Shown here: positions 16,330-26,023 of the stretch, piece by piece
How the letters are laid out: the number at the start of each line of letters is the position of its first letter
How positions within the stretch are numbered: position 1 is the stretch's first letter
NCBI RefSeq assembly: GCF_019039215.1
Contig: NZ_JAHNZZ010000001.1
Span: 2,018,341 to 2,082,340, forward strand
Reading direction: 5' to 3'
DNA: 64,000 nt
From: Bacillus sp. FJAT-29790
Lineage (GTDB): Bacteria > Bacillota > Bacilli > Bacillales > Cytobacillaceae
Made by a program: the position numbers and the translations under genes
The notes under the pieces: model-generated
Seen by the model: the letters and a program-made list of their open reading frames with translations, nothing else
What the model was told of the DNA's origin: nothing
Database searches by the model: none

Positions 16330-17355
16330 TTACAGCCCTGAAATCATCGAATGACCTGAAGATACGTTAACGAATGTTTCTTTTTCAATGGATTCAAAAC
16401 ATGCATCGATCACTTTCAAATTCCGAACCGTATTTTCCACCATTTGGTTAGGCATGCCCCCGTCTAGCACACATTGTGAGAAATATTCGACTTCAAGGAC
16501 ATATTGATGTCCAATCAACTTCTCCTCCCTCTGAATTCCATCCATTGTATTGATCACGATAGGTGCTTCACCATTAAACATTTGTGGTACAAAGGCTCTG
16601 GGCACTCGTAAGCTGCCTTGTGTACCAATAATCTCATAATAATCGATCCTTGTTCGATCCATGGCAGCATCGAATAAGGCAGTAATACCATTTTCAAACT
16701 CCATTATCCCTGCTACAGACATATCCACTTGACCTTCAGGATCCTTTTGGTTCGAGGCAAAAACCCTTCTAGGTTCAGCGTCTAAAATATTTCTGATAGA
16801 GTGAATACAGTAACACCCTACATCATACAGACTGCCACCGCCTAATTCCGTTTTCATACGGATATTCCCAGCCCGATTTTCAAGAAAAAATGAAAGGCTA
16901 ACCTTCATTATTTTCACATCACCAATTTCCCCTGAAGCAATTATTTCTTTTACTCGTTGGTGTTGCGGATGAAATTGATACATAAAAGCTTCCATAAAAA
17001 TAACGCCGTTTTTCTTACATACTTCTATCATTTCCTCCGCTTCATTTGCGGTTAATGCTGCTGGTTTCTCACATAGTACATGCTTCCCTTTTTCTGCGGC
17101 TTTCTTTACCCATTGCGAATGAAGTGCATTTGGCAGCGGAATATACACAGCATCGATAGCTGGATCATCTAACAATTCATCATAGGATTCGTAAATAGCA
17201 GGAATTCCGAATTTCATTGAAATATCCTTTACTTTCGGATTAGAACTAGCGATGGCAACGACTTCTGCGTTAGCGGCATCTATAAATGCAGGTAATAATT
17301 CTTCTTGGGCAATTTGCGCGGTACTCAGGATTCCCCAACGAACTAATTTTGTCAT
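16330..17355 (-). CDS. Gfo/Idh/MocA family oxidoreductase (dihydrodiol/xylose dehydrogenase-like subgroup)
   Basis: NAD(P)-dependent sugar or cyclitol dehydrogenase, 341 residues. The N-terminal Rossmann fold begins RWGILSTAQIAQEE, with the variant glycine motif of the dimeric dihydrodiol dehydrogenase branch. The catalytic-lysine motif is VLCEKPAALT (~93-102), and GGGSLYDVGCYCIH (~172-185) is the substrate-site block with Asp and His. The ATG start follows TTAAGGAG. It is encoded between another dehydrogenase and a TIM-barrel isomerase. The substrate cannot be assigned. Confidence 0.87.
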   Translation of the reverse strand: MTKLVRWGILSTAQIAQEELLPAFIDAANAEVVAIASSNPKVKDISMKFGIPAIYESYDELLDDPAIDAVYIPLPNALHSQWVKKAAEKGKHVLCEKPAALTANEAEEMIEVCKKNGVIFMEAFMYQFHPQHQRVKEIIASGEIGDVKIMKVSLSFFLENRAGNIRMKTELGGGSLYDVGCYCIHSIRNILDAEPRRVFASNQKDPEGQVDMSVAGIMEFENGITALFDAAMDRTRIDYYEIIGTQGSLRVPRAFVPQMFNGEAPIVINTMDGIQREEKLIGHQYVLEVEYFSQCVLDGGMPNQMVENTVRNLKVIDACFESIEKETFVNVSSGHSMISGL

Positions 17356-17398
17356 TTATATCAACTCCTTAATATTTGTTCTTCTAGCGTTAAATAAC

Positions 17399-18439
17399 TT
17401 ATTTAGTTGTAAGATTAAGAGAATTTAACTTTACCTTTTTACCTGTTTTGAAAGATTCAGTGGCAGCCACAGCAATTTCTAATGCTGCTTTCCCATCCAT
17501 CTCATTGCAGGACGTACCTCTTAAATTCATAATGGAATGAACAAACTCATTAAGCTCCATTTTAAATGCCTCATTTAAGGATGGAGGAAAATTAGGGCCC
17601 AAATCATGTTTGCCCATCGCATCTAATAAAGTAACTTCCTGTTGGCGAATTGTAGGGATTTGAATGGCCCCTTCAGTTCCGATTATTTCACAGCCGATAT
17701 CAAATCCATACGGGGAATTTCGGCTTGACTCGATATCGCCAGCTGCGCCAGACGAAAATTGTAAATACGTAATGGCTTGGTCAACATCGCCATACTCTTC
17801 CATAAAAGTGTTTACAACAATACTACCCGTAGATAATACAGTGGTAACTTCAGATCCCATCAGGTACCTAGCTATATCAAAATCATGGATAGCAAGATCC
17901 AAGAATATTCCTCCACTATGTTTTAGAAATTCAATTTGAGGAGAAATAGCATATTTACCTGGAGGATTATCTCTAGTAAATCCCTTGAAATAGATAGGCT
18001 TTCCGATATCTCCCGCTTCAATTCGCTTTTTCGCTTCTATGAAAGCGGGATGAAATCTTCTCATAAAGCCTACTTGGCAGAGCACATTATTTTCTTTGAT
18101 TGTTTCAATCACTTCTGTCGTTTCCTCAATTGTTTCGGTAATGGGTTTTTCTACGAATATATGCTTCTTATTTAGTGCAGCTAGTTTTACCATTTCCGCA
18201 TGCGTTTTGGTAGGTGTTGCAATAATGACTGCGTCAAGGTCAGGATCCTCAAGCACTTCCATCGGATTTTTCGCCCATCGTTCTACTCCTAGTTCTTTGG
18301 CTACCTGTTCCGCTCGACCCTCAAATGGATCTACAACATATTGCAATTGCACCCCGTTAATATGATTAGCAAGATTTTCTGCGTGGATCGAACCAAGTCG
18401 ACCTAACCCGATAACCGCTACACGAATATTCTCTGTCAT
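17399..18439 (-). CDS. Inositol 2-dehydrogenase-like Gfo/Idh/MocA oxidoreductase
   Basis: Closest in look to IolG/IolX-type myo- or scyllo-inositol dehydrogenases; 346 residues. Rossmann motif VIGLGRLGSIHAEN (~9-22), catalytic lysine in FVEKPITE (~96), and catalytic Asp-xxx-His in FLDLAIHDFDIARY (~170-183), spaced as in B. subtilis IolG (Asp172, His176). First gene of the group read away from the AraC-type regulator, with a 281-bp divergent spacer. It probably oxidises an inositol isomer or related polyol to a ketose; the stereochemistry is unknown. Confidence 0.87.
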   Translation of the reverse strand: MTENIRVAVIGLGRLGSIHAENLANHINGVQLQYVVDPFEGRAEQVAKELGVERWAKNPMEVLEDPDLDAVIIATPTKTHAEMVKLAALNKKHIFVEKPITETIEETTEVIETIKENNVLCQVGFMRRFHPAFIEAKKRIEAGDIGKPIYFKGFTRDNPPGKYAISPQIEFLKHSGGIFLDLAIHDFDIARYLMGSEVTTVLSTGSIVVNTFMEEYGDVDQAITYLQFSSGAAGDIESSRNSPYGFDIGCEIIGTEGAIQIPTIRQQEVTLLDAMGKHDLGPNFPPSLNEAFKMELNEFVHSIMNLRGTSCNEMDGKAALEIAVAATESFKTGKKVKLNSLNLTTK

Positions 18440-18720
18440 TCTTCATCTATCCCTTCATCGACCTAAACAAATTTGAATTCAATTATTTAATGTTCTAACA
18501 ATAAGTTATCACTTAGCCAGCCCTAGAAACATACCGTTCTGTTAGACGTTTTTGCATAATTGTTACATTTAGATTGGAAAAAATATATTTTTTTGTTTTA
18601 ATTAGATTATATGTTGGTAATTTTCCGAAAAACATTTGGTTATCTTTCGAAAAATGATCCTGCTTTTTTACACGATGGCTATAAATAACAGTTACTAAAT
18701 GAAGAAAGGAGTGAGAGTAG

Positions 18721-19689
18721 ATGAACCTCTATAATCTTTCGTCTTTATATAGTGCGTTACGAATAATGGATATCCAATTAGATATAGTTGAAAAAGGATG
18801 GTCATACCCAAATCATCAACACTCTTATTTTGAATTTATTTACTGCATTTCCGGAGAATTCGAACAATGGGTCAATGGTGAAGTTTATTTATTAAAACCT
18901 GGTGACGCTATTTTAGTGAAACCTGATTTGTATCATCACTCCTTAACCCATATAGAAGCAGAATATTTAGTCTTTCACTTTGATATTGAGATGAAAGAAG
19001 TCCACTCTGTATTTCAGTTAGTAAAGAATCCACGTATTTTTTCTGAGGAAATGGTGAATGATCGGGAATCTATTACTCACTGGGTTACTAATTTCATTGA
19101 AGAGTTTAAAATAAAGCCACAAAAAAAAGCACCTAACTTAATGCAGGAGGATTACCTTGAAAACATGCATTCAGCTGTTAGTATCTTACGTCTTCATTCG
19201 AGAGTAATCGAATTAATTAGTGTTTTAGCTCAACATTTCCTTTCTAAAGAACGTCTACAAGACAGTGATATACCGCCCTCTCAAATAAAGATTGCTCACG
19301 AAGTAGCTAACTGGCTTGAAAAGAATTTAAGTAATAAAGTTAAGATAGAGGATCTAGCTAAAGAGCTGAATTTACATCGTTCTTACCTAAGCCAATGTTT
19401 TAAAAAGACTTACGGAATGTCACCTTCGAATTACCTCATTCGTATTCGAATACGTGAAGCAAGACGACTTTTGCTGGAAACAGATATGCCAATTGAATTA
19501 ATCAGTTACCAATTGGCCTTTTATTCCGCAGGGCATTTTAGCCGTACATTTCGTTCTTTAATGGGTTTGTCACCTCTACAATTCAGAAAAGATAAAAAAA
19601 TCACTATGAAAAAAATGAAGAAGTCCTTAGTGAAGAATGAACCGAGGAGAATAAATCATTGTTTGTTCTCCTCGGATCAATCGTTTTAG
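18721..19689 (+). CDS. AraC-family transcriptional regulator
   Basis: Regulator of 322 residues. A cupin-like sensor domain occupies the N-terminal half (NHQHSYFEFIYCISGEF at ~30 and LLKPGDAILVKP at ~58). Two AraC helix-turn-helices lie at ~195-295 (LAKELNLHRSYLSQCFKK, then PIELISYQLAFYSAGHFSR with the family motif). Start ATG after AAGGAGTGAG. It is divergent from the 18439-15249 dehydrogenase/isomerase group, which it probably activates. The C-terminal ~25 codons are lysine-rich and run through a terminator-like hairpin, so the tail may be recent read-through. Confidence 0.9.
   Translation: MNLYNLSSLYSALRIMDIQLDIVEKGWSYPNHQHSYFEFIYCISGEFEQWVNGEVYLLKPGDAILVKPDLYHHSLTHIEAEYLVFHFDIEMKEVHSVFQLVKNPRIFSEEMVNDRESITHWVTNFIEEFKIKPQKKAPNLMQEDYLENMHSAVSILRLHSRVIELISVLAQHFLSKERLQDSDIPPSQIKIAHEVANWLEKNLSNKVKIEDLAKELNLHRSYLSQCFKKTYGMSPSNYLIRIRIREARRLLLETDMPIELISYQLAFYSAGHFSRTFRSLMGLSPLQFRKDKKITMKKMKKSLVKNEPRRINHCLFSSDQSF
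19642..19682 (+). terminator. Terminator-like hairpin inside the end of the AraC gene
   Basis: CCGAGGAGAA at 19642-19651 and TTCTCCTCGG at 19666-19675 form a perfect 10-bp stem, followed by ATCAATCGTTTT. It lies upstream of the annotated stop codon (19687-19689). Confidence 0.6.
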
Positions 19690-19741
19690 TGAATTTTAAC
19701 TATATAAAAATAACCTTTTGCTGAAAAATAATTTTCAATGA

Positions 19742-20908
19742 CTATTGATACTCCACCCATACAGCACCATTATCAGCGGAACGGACACAGTTCTCTATCC
19801 AACGGACACCTTCCACACCAGCTTCAATTCCTGGATACCAAATATCGTTCAAGGTTTCACCACGATCAAATGCTTCCATCGCCATCGCAAAACGAGAATA
19901 CAGATTTGACCATGCTTCAAACAATCCCTCCGTATGCCCGCCACTAATGCGGTCATCTGCTAATGCTTCCGGATAGAGATAGTCCATTCCGCGTTCTAAA
20001 ATCTGTGCTGGTTTACCCTGTATTTCATAGCGAAGCTGATTAGGCTGCTCATCCCACCATTCAATACTAGCTTTAGAACCGGTGACACGGATCTTTTGTC
20101 CATGCATGGAACCAGCATTTACACAAGAAGACCACACTGTCCCAATGGCACCGTTATCATATTCCATTATGGTATAGGCATTGTCCTCCAGTGGTGCACG
20201 GCTCTTAACGAAGCTCTGGCGAGTACACATCAGTTTTTTAATTTTCATTTCTGGCATCATTACCTCAGACAAATAAAATGTGTGTGTTCCTAAATCACCT
20301 AGTACATAACTCGGGCCTGCAACTTTTGGATCAACACGCCATTTCGTGCTTGGATTATTCAATTCAACAGCTCCAGAGTGAAAACCGTGCGCAAACTGCA
20401 TGTTAACAATGCGTATTTCACCCAAATCTCCATTTGCGATCATCTGTCTCGCCTGTTCAATCGCCTGATGGCCTGAATAACCGTATGTAATGCCAACGAC
20501 ACGATTTCTCTTCTTTGCAAGAGTTTCTAGTTCTTTTGCCTGTTCGGATGTAAAACACAGCGGTTTCTCACAAACTACATGTAAACCAGCGTTTAGCGCC
20601 GCCTTGCAGATTTCAAAGTGTGTGCTATTTGGGGTTGCAATAGAAACAGCTTGAATGCCATCTTCACGTTTATTCTCTTCTTCAAACATCGTTATGTAAT
20701 CAGGATAACACCGCTCAGGAGCAACATGTATATTCATTCCAAAGTCTTTACCACGTTCGGGATCAATGTCAAATGCACCAGCAACCAATTGAAAATTATG
20801 ATCACGAAGTGCGGATGAACGATGAATGTAGCCAATTTGACTTCCTCGTCCACCGCCTACCATTGCCCAACGGATTGGATTCCCTATCGTTTTTTCACCA
20901 TTAATCAT
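19742..20908 (-). CDS. Gfo/Idh/MocA family oxidoreductase, long-type paralogue A
   Basis: NAD(P)-dependent dehydrogenase of 388 residues, longer than the IolG type. The N-terminus is RWAMVGGGRGSQIGYIHR (~12-29), with the catalytic Lys in VVCEKPLCF (~112) and the substrate-site block VLGDLGTHTFYLSE (~206-219). It is clearly paralogous to the gene at 26217-27395, sharing blocks such as FQLVAGAFDI, RCYPDY, KWRVDPK, SRAPLEDNAY and WIENCVRSAD. Last gene of the second transporter operon, 34 bp after the IolE-like gene. Probably oxidises a cyclitol or glycoside imported by the adjacent ABC system; not assignable further. Confidence 0.86.
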   Translation of the reverse strand: MINGEKTIGNPIRWAMVGGGRGSQIGYIHRSSALRDHNFQLVAGAFDIDPERGKDFGMNIHVAPERCYPDYITMFEEENKREDGIQAVSIATPNSTHFEICKAALNAGLHVVCEKPLCFTSEQAKELETLAKKRNRVVGITYGYSGHQAIEQARQMIANGDLGEIRIVNMQFAHGFHSGAVELNNPSTKWRVDPKVAGPSYVLGDLGTHTFYLSEVMMPEMKIKKLMCTRQSFVKSRAPLEDNAYTIMEYDNGAIGTVWSSCVNAGSMHGQKIRVTGSKASIEWWDEQPNQLRYEIQGKPAQILERGMDYLYPEALADDRISGGHTEGLFEAWSNLYSRFAMAMEAFDRGETLNDIWYPGIEAGVEGVRWIENCVRSADNGAVWVEYQ

Positions 20909-20942
20909 TCATAGTCCCCCTGTTGAATCTATTATTTTATGC

Positions 20943-21866
20943 TTAATAACCAACACTTTTTAAATAGGCGATACTCTGACTAACATCTCGTAGACTAGTA
21001 TCGGAATTTCTAGGATCACGCTCTTGCTCAATTGTGATATATCCATGATAATTAATTTCCTTCAGTGTTCTATTAATAGAATCATAGTCAATAATACCTT
21101 GCCCAATCGGGCACATAACACCCTTGCCACAAGCATCGAAAAAGCGAATATGCTCCCCCATCACTTGCTGATAAATATCTAAATCAATATCCTTAAAGTG
21201 GACATAATCCAGTCGATCTGCACAGTCTCTCAGCCACTGCACCGGATCCATTTTTGAGTAATACAGGTGCCCCGTATCGAGGCAAAGTCCAGCCGTATCA
21301 TACGGAATATCCTGCAAAAGTTTCTTAATTTCGTCTTCAAATTCAATATATCCACCTGCATGAGGATGAATGACAGATCGCACTCCATATTTTGTCCATG
21401 CTCGCTCTGCAAGTGTCCGAATGTGTGCCATCATATTATTCCAATCTAGTGCAGATAAACGCTTCGCTTTATCAGGGTGGCCAGCATTATAATCCCTCTC
21501 TTCATGGCCCCAGTCAATTAATACCAAATAAGGGGTTGAAAAGTGTTGTCCATTTTCCTGTGACGAGGGCGGAAGTTTGGTAATCAGTGAACAGATATCA
21601 TCCACCTGATGCAATAAGTTTTCCATGTTTGATTCTCTTACTAAATCATCAAAAATCGTTCCAGCAATAATTGACAGATTATTCTTTGAGAGTTCTGATT
21701 GTACCCGTTTGATGTCCATTGGAATATAACCATAGGGTCCCAATTCAATGCCTTTATAACCAGCTTGTGATGCCTCTTGTAATACCCGCTCCCATGGCGG
21801 AAGATAGGGGTTTTTAGGATCATCCACGCCCCAGGAACAAGGGGCTCCTGCAATTTTAATTGTCAT
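20943..21866 (-). CDS. IolE-like sugar isomerase/dehydratase family protein
   Basis: A TIM-barrel protein of 307 residues resembling inosose dehydratase (IolE) and related isomerases. N-terminal KIAGAPCSWGVDDP, YKGIELGPYGYIP, then metal-ligand-type blocks VIHPHAGGYIEFEDEI (~165), LCLDTGHLYYS (~195), YVHFKDID (~220) and TIEQERDP (~285). I chose the ATG at 21864-21866, preceded by GGTGG; the start five codons upstream lacks a site. It is distinct from the true iolE at 34733. Encoded between transporter and dehydrogenase, it likely dehydrates or isomerises the keto product of the neighbouring dehydrogenases. Confidence 0.83.
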   Translation of the reverse strand: MTIKIAGAPCSWGVDDPKNPYLPPWERVLQEASQAGYKGIELGPYGYIPMDIKRVQSELSKNNLSIIAGTIFDDLVRESNMENLLHQVDDICSLITKLPPSSQENGQHFSTPYLVLIDWGHEERDYNAGHPDKAKRLSALDWNNMMAHIRTLAERAWTKYGVRSVIHPHAGGYIEFEDEIKKLLQDIPYDTAGLCLDTGHLYYSKMDPVQWLRDCADRLDYVHFKDIDLDIYQQVMGEHIRFFDACGKGVMCPIGQGIIDYDSINRTLKEINYHGYITIEQERDPRNSDTSLRDVSQSIAYLKSVGY

Positions 21867-21969
21867 GTCAAACACCACCAAAGAATGTTAAATTTTTTTG
21901 TTATCACGACAGCTTAAACCTTAATACACAGATCCCACGAATGATTCTACAAATAGCCATTTCATCAAG

Positions 21970-22968
21970 TTAAGCTTTTTTATTTTTACGAGAATCAATT
22001 AATACAGCGCTTACAATGATAGCGCCCTTTAAAATTTGCTGCCAATAAGACGATACCCCTAATAAATCTAAGCTATTATTCAAAACACCAATTATCAATG
22101 CACCAATAATCGTCCCAGGAATTGTTCCAACACCGCCAGAAAGACTTGTTCCGCCAATCACCGCAGCTGCGATAGCATCTAACTCAAAAGAGATACCCAT
22201 GCTTGGCTGACCTACACTAACCCTTGCCGTTAACATCATCCCTGCAATAGCTGATAGCAAACCTGCATAAGCATAAATTAAGATTAAGTATCGATCCACA
22301 TTGATCCCACAAATTTTAGCCGCATGAACATTGCCACCAATTGCATAGGTGTATTTACCAAACTTTGTTTTGCTGAGTAAAATATGTGAAATGATACCAA
22401 TTGCAAGAAACACGATTATCGGGAACGGAATGCCCGCAATTTCCCCTTTACCTAAAAACATGAAAGATTCAGATAAATCCGGGACAGGTCTCCCATCACT
22501 GTACAACAAAGCCAAGCCTCTCGCGGCAGTCATCATCCCAAGAGTTGCTATAAATGGCGGTATCTTTCCTTTTGCGGTAATGATTCCATTTATGCCTCCA
22601 CACGCAATCCCGATTCCAACACCGAGTGCTAATGCCCCTATAAGTGAATCACCTGGGTGAGCAAAACTTGCCACCATTACTGATGTTAAAGCAATAACAG
22701 AGCCAGAAGATAAGTCAATCCCTGTTGTTATAATTACGATTGTGACACCCATTGCCACAATACCGATGAAGGAAATTTGACGAACGATATTTAGCAGATT
22801 CTGAGTTTTAAGAAATGCGGGTGACAGAAAAGACATAAGAATAACCATCGCAAGCAAAATAAAGACGATACCATACTTCCCAAGAAACGGAAACACCTTA
22901 TCTTGCCAGACATTTTTATTGCTACTTTCTTTAATTGGTGAAACTGGGCTACTTATTGGATTACTCAA
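21970..22968 (-). CDS. CUT2 sugar/inositol ABC transporter permease
   Basis: RbsC-type permease of 332 residues with a ~25-residue polar N-terminus and about ten membrane segments. Family blocks: TTGIDLSSGSVIALTS (~80), TLGMMTAARGLALLYSDGRP (~135), GKYTYAIGGNVHAAKICGI and AAAVIGGTSLSGGVGTIPG. It is homologous to the als permease. The gene is 34 bp after the ATPase gene. A substrate of the inositol type is inferred from the surrounding inositol genes and the lack of iolT. Confidence 0.9.
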   Translation of the reverse strand: MSNPISSPVSPIKESSNKNVWQDKVFPFLGKYGIVFILLAMVILMSFLSPAFLKTQNLLNIVRQISFIGIVAMGVTIVIITTGIDLSSGSVIALTSVMVASFAHPGDSLIGALALGVGIGIACGGINGIITAKGKIPPFIATLGMMTAARGLALLYSDGRPVPDLSESFMFLGKGEIAGIPFPIIVFLAIGIISHILLSKTKFGKYTYAIGGNVHAAKICGINVDRYLILIYAYAGLLSAIAGMMLTARVSVGQPSMGISFELDAIAAAVIGGTSLSGGVGTIPGTIIGALIIGVLNNSLDLLGVSSYWQQILKGAIIVSAVLIDSRKNKKA

Positions 22969-23002
22969 ATGAAAACCCTCCCTATTATTTTTCTAATAAA
23001 CA

Positions 23003-24490
23003 CTAACTATATGCTAGTTCTAAGATTCTTTCCTGGTTTGCTTCTTCTCGTGCTAATTCTCCTTTTTTTTGCCCTTCATGCATAACAATTACTCGATCGC
23101 TCATTCCTAATACTTCTGGCATTTCAGACGAAATCATTATAATAGCTTTTCCTTCTTGTGCTAATTTGGACATCAGCTTGTGAATTTCTGATTTAGCCCC
23201 GACATCCACACCCCTTGTCGGTTCATCTAAAATAAGGATGTCTGGATCATTTAACAGCCATCTTGCCAACAACACTTTCTGTTGATTTCCACCGCTCAAA
23301 TTCATAATGAGCTGATTAATATGTGGTGTTTTAATATTTAATAACTTCACCTGTTCATTGCATTTTTCATTGATTAATTTTCTATTAATATATCCAAACC
23401 GTAAAAACTGATTAATATTTGAGATAATCATATTTTCCTTAATGGAAATGGGGAGAAAGGCACCCGTTAACTTCCGATCTTCTGTTAATAGGGCCATCTT
23501 GTGCTTGATCGCTTCTTGTGGGGATTTCATCTTTACTTTTTCACCATATATGTAAATCTCGCCAGAATCTGGAGGATCTATACCGAATATACTTTCAATT
23601 ACTTCTGTTCTACCTGACCCCATTAGCCCAGCGACTCCTAGAATTTCGCCTTTTTTTAATTCAAAACTAACATCTTTAAACTTACCTTTTTTAGTTAAGT
23701 TTTTAACTTCTAAAACAACTTCTTTGATTTCTGCCTTTTCTTTATGAAAAACTTGTTTAATCTCTCTGCCGACCATCATTTGAATTAACATGTCCTGATC
23801 TAATTCATTTGCACCTTTCGTTCCGATATATTGTCCGTCTCTAAAAACCGTTAATTCATCACAAATTTGAAAAATCTCATCCATTTTATGTGAAATATAA
23901 ATGATAGAAACTCCCTTTTCTTGCAAAGAACGAATAATTCCAAATAATTGCTCAACCTCTTTATCTGTTATCGCTGATGTCGGTTCATCCATAATAATTA
24001 AATCAGCATTATATGAAACTGCCGTAGCGATCTCTACCATTTGCATATTCGCGATGCTCAAGTCCTTCATCTTGGTGCTAGGGTCAATTTTAATATTAAG
24101 TGTTTCAAATAACTTCCTTACCTCTTCTATCATTTTTTTATTGTTAACCCATCCTGTTTTACCAAACGAATACTCTCTACCTAAAAAAATATTCTCTGCC
24201 ACCGTCATGTGTGGGATTGGGCTTAATTCCTGGTGAATCATTGAAATACCGTTTTTAACGGCTTCTTTCGGACCAGATACTTTTAATTCCTTTCCTTTAA
24301 ACTTAATTGTCCCTTTGTCTGGGGTATAGATACCGAATATTATTTTCATTAAGGTAGATTTTCCTGCACCGTTTTCACCCATTAAGGCATGGACAGACCC
24401 TTTTTTAATTTTTAATCGAATATTATCTAACGCTTTTACTCCAGGAAATTCCTTTGTTATGTTCTCAAGTTCTAAAATATACTCAGTCAC
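23003..24490 (-). CDS. CUT2 sugar/inositol ABC transporter ATPase
   Basis: Two-domain ATPase, ~495 residues. First domain: Walker [10 protein letters not shown] (~38), LSIANMQ in place of the canonical signature, and Walker [10 protein letters not shown]. Second domain: GLMGSGRTE (~285), LSGGNQQKV and [11 protein letters not shown] prefer the GTG at 24488-24490, eight bases after AGGCGG; the GTG nine bases further up overlaps that site. The gene follows the binding-protein gene after a strong intergenic hairpin, a usual way to make more binding protein than ATPase. Confidence 0.9.
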   Translation of the reverse strand: MTEYILELENITKEFPGVKALDNIRLKIKKGSVHALMGENGAGKSTLMKIIFGIYTPDKGTIKFKGKELKVSGPKEAVKNGISMIHQELSPIPHMTVAENIFLGREYSFGKTGWVNNKKMIEEVRKLFETLNIKIDPSTKMKDLSIANMQMVEIATAVSYNADLIIMDEPTSAITDKEVEQLFGIIRSLQEKGVSIIYISHKMDEIFQICDELTVFRDGQYIGTKGANELDQDMLIQMMVGREIKQVFHKEKAEIKEVVLEVKNLTKKGKFKDVSFELKKGEILGVAGLMGSGRTEVIESIFGIDPPDSGEIYIYGEKVKMKSPQEAIKHKMALLTEDRKLTGAFLPISIKENMIISNINQFLRFGYINRKLINEKCNEQVKLLNIKTPHINQLIMNLSGGNQQKVLLARWLLNDPDILILDEPTRGVDVGAKSEIHKLMSKLAQEGKAIIMISSEMPEVLGMSDRVIVMHEGQKKGELAREEANQERILELAYS

Positions 24491-24521
24491 TTCTTTCACC
24501 GCCTAAATCATATTTTCAGTA

Positions 24522-24552
24522 AAGGTTGCTCAGTAATAATCTGAGCAACCTT
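24522..24552 (-). terminator. Intercistronic hairpin between binding-protein and ATPase genes
   Basis: AAGGTTGCTCAG and CTGAGCAACCTT form a perfect 12-bp stem with a 7-base loop. Only three T residues follow on the minus strand, so it probably attenuates or stabilises the upstream mRNA rather than stopping transcription fully. Confidence 0.65.
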
Positions 24553-24562
24553 CATAACTTGA

Positions 24563-25555
24563 TTACTTTTCCCACTTTTTGATATATTCATCAACATTAT
24601 CCTTAGTAACTAATCCAAATGGGATATTTATGAATTTCTCATCAACCTTTTCACCATTTATTGCTTTAATAGCTGTTTCAATTGCACCTTTGCCTTGACC
24701 ATATGCATCCTGAAAAGCAGTGACATTTAATTTGCCATCTTTAACATATTGTAGAGCGTCAATTGTACCATCAATACCAGCAACAATAATGTCTCCACGC
24801 TTTCCGGCATCATCTAAGGCCATTATAGCGCCAATAGCCATTTCATCATTATTCGCAACGATGGCATCAAAATGTTCACCTGATTGAATCCAGTTCTCCA
24901 TCAATGTGATCCCCTCAGCTCTTTGCCAATCAGCTGTAGCTTCCCGTACAATATGGATATCCGGGTGATTCTTAGCAACATCTTTATTCCCTTGAGTTCT
25001 CTTAACGACTGCCTCTTGTCCCAAGGCACCATTCATAATTCCGATATTCCCCTTATTTCCTAATAGTTCTACCACTTTTTCCATTTGAATAGTGCCTGCC
25101 TCTAGAGATTCAGAACCAACATAAGCGTAGATCTTTTTCATCACCTTTTCATCAGGTGCTCTGTTAACAATGATTACTGGGATATTCGCTTCATTCGCAG
25201 CGTCAACCATTGGTTCAATTGCATCTGTATCTACTGGGTTTATAATAATGGCATCGACTAATTGAGTTATAAAAGTGTCAACCTGTGAAAGTTGTAGGCT
25301 GGAATCATTCTTCGCATCCACCATTTTAACTTCTACACCATCAAGTTCCTTAACATATTCGTTAATCCCATCATATAAGTAGGAAAGCCATTTATCATCA
25401 AATACAGGCATTGCTGCCCCGATGACAATTTTCGTCTTTTCTTTACCCCCTGAGGTCTGATCGTTACTTCCTGAAGTTTTATCTGATCCACACCCCGCTA
25501 GTAAACCTGCTAGCAAAACAAAAGTCATTAACAAACCCATTAATTTCTTACTCAT
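24563..25555 (-). CDS. CUT2 ABC transporter substrate-binding lipoprotein (probable inositol/sugar binder)
   Basis: Lipoprotein of 330 residues. The signal peptide ends in the lipobox LLAGC followed by GSDKTSG. The mature part is a ribose/inositol-type binding protein: GAAMPVFDDKWLSYLYDGI, QLVDAIIINPVDTDAIEPM, VGSESLEAG, NDEMAIGAIMALDDAG and AGIDGTIDAL. The start is the second ATG (25553-25555), eight bases after AAGGGGGAG. First gene of the operon running to 19742; its promoter and a ~380-base leader lie upstream. The substrate is inferred from context, not from sequence. Confidence 0.88.
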   Translation of the reverse strand: MSKKLMGLLMTFVLLAGLLAGCGSDKTSGSNDQTSGGKEKTKIVIGAAMPVFDDKWLSYLYDGINEYVKELDGVEVKMVDAKNDSSLQLSQVDTFITQLVDAIIINPVDTDAIEPMVDAANEANIPVIIVNRAPDEKVMKKIYAYVGSESLEAGTIQMEKVVELLGNKGNIGIMNGALGQEAVVKRTQGNKDVAKNHPDIHIVREATADWQRAEGITLMENWIQSGEHFDAIVANNDEMAIGAIMALDDAGKRGDIIVAGIDGTIDALQYVKDGKLNVTAFQDAYGQGKGAIETAIKAINGEKVDEKFINIPFGLVTKDNVDEYIKKWEK

Positions 25556-25753
25556 AATCATTTCTCCCCCTTAAATTTCTTCCCTTGTATGTAAACATCT
25601 ATGAAGTCATCCAATAGTTCCATTTCTTTAAAAAGTGGTTTTAAAAAAATCCATCCCTTGGTAGACCAATACTCCTATATTCTTTAATTTCCTATTCCCA
25701 ATTACTAGAAAATTAGATTAAATTAATAGGGAAGGTTGAATTTCCGAAAATTA

Positions 25754-25765
25754 TTCACCTCCTTT
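25754..25765 (-). promoter_or_regulatory. Stranded Shine-Dalgarno in transporter leader
   Basis: The minus strand reads AAAGGAGGTGAA with no ATG, GTG or TTG at usable distance, about 200 bases before the binding-protein start. It is identical to the site at 14554-14565. Confidence 0.5.
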
Positions 25766-25859
25766 CATGATTTGACTAATCTTTTGTTCTTACACCTCTC
25801 CTTGATAAAAATTGTAATATTTTGATCGTATATTCAAAATTTTCTTGCTACCAAGATAA

Positions 25860-25874
25860 TTAAAGCGGTTTCAT
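25860..25874 (-). promoter_or_regulatory. Near-cre site in transporter leader
   Basis: ATGAAACCGCTTTAA on the minus strand fits WTGNAANCGNWNNCW except for A instead of C at position 14. It lies ~70 bases downstream of the predicted start of transcription and could act as a roadblock. Confidence 0.45.
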
Positions 25875-25922
25875 TTGAGTTACAAAACTAACTTACCCTT
25901 ACTTTAATCATTAAACTTGTGA

Positions 25923-25944
25923 TCTTTTGAATACATGTTGGTAA
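25923..25944 (-). promoter_or_regulatory. Tandem IolR-type operator repeats (transporter promoter)
   Basis: Two adjoining 11-mers, TTACCAACATG and TATTCAAAAGA, lie directly below the -10 box. The second fits 10 of 11 positions of the B. subtilis IolR repeat WRAYCAADARD. Confidence 0.5.
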
Positions 25945-25948
25945 TATT

Positions 25949-25977
25949 ATGATACTTTCAAAAACACTTTCAGTCAA
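25949..25977 (-). promoter_or_regulatory. Sigma-A promoter of the second transporter operon
   Basis: TTGACT, 17 bp, TATCAT on the minus strand. The spacer (GAAAGTGTTTTTGAAAG) is cre-like and parallels the iolA promoter at 41322-41350. Confidence 0.8.
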
Positions 25978-26023
25978 TTAGTTTTTTATGTTTTCTAATA
26001 ATTTTATATAGTAAAATATTTGA

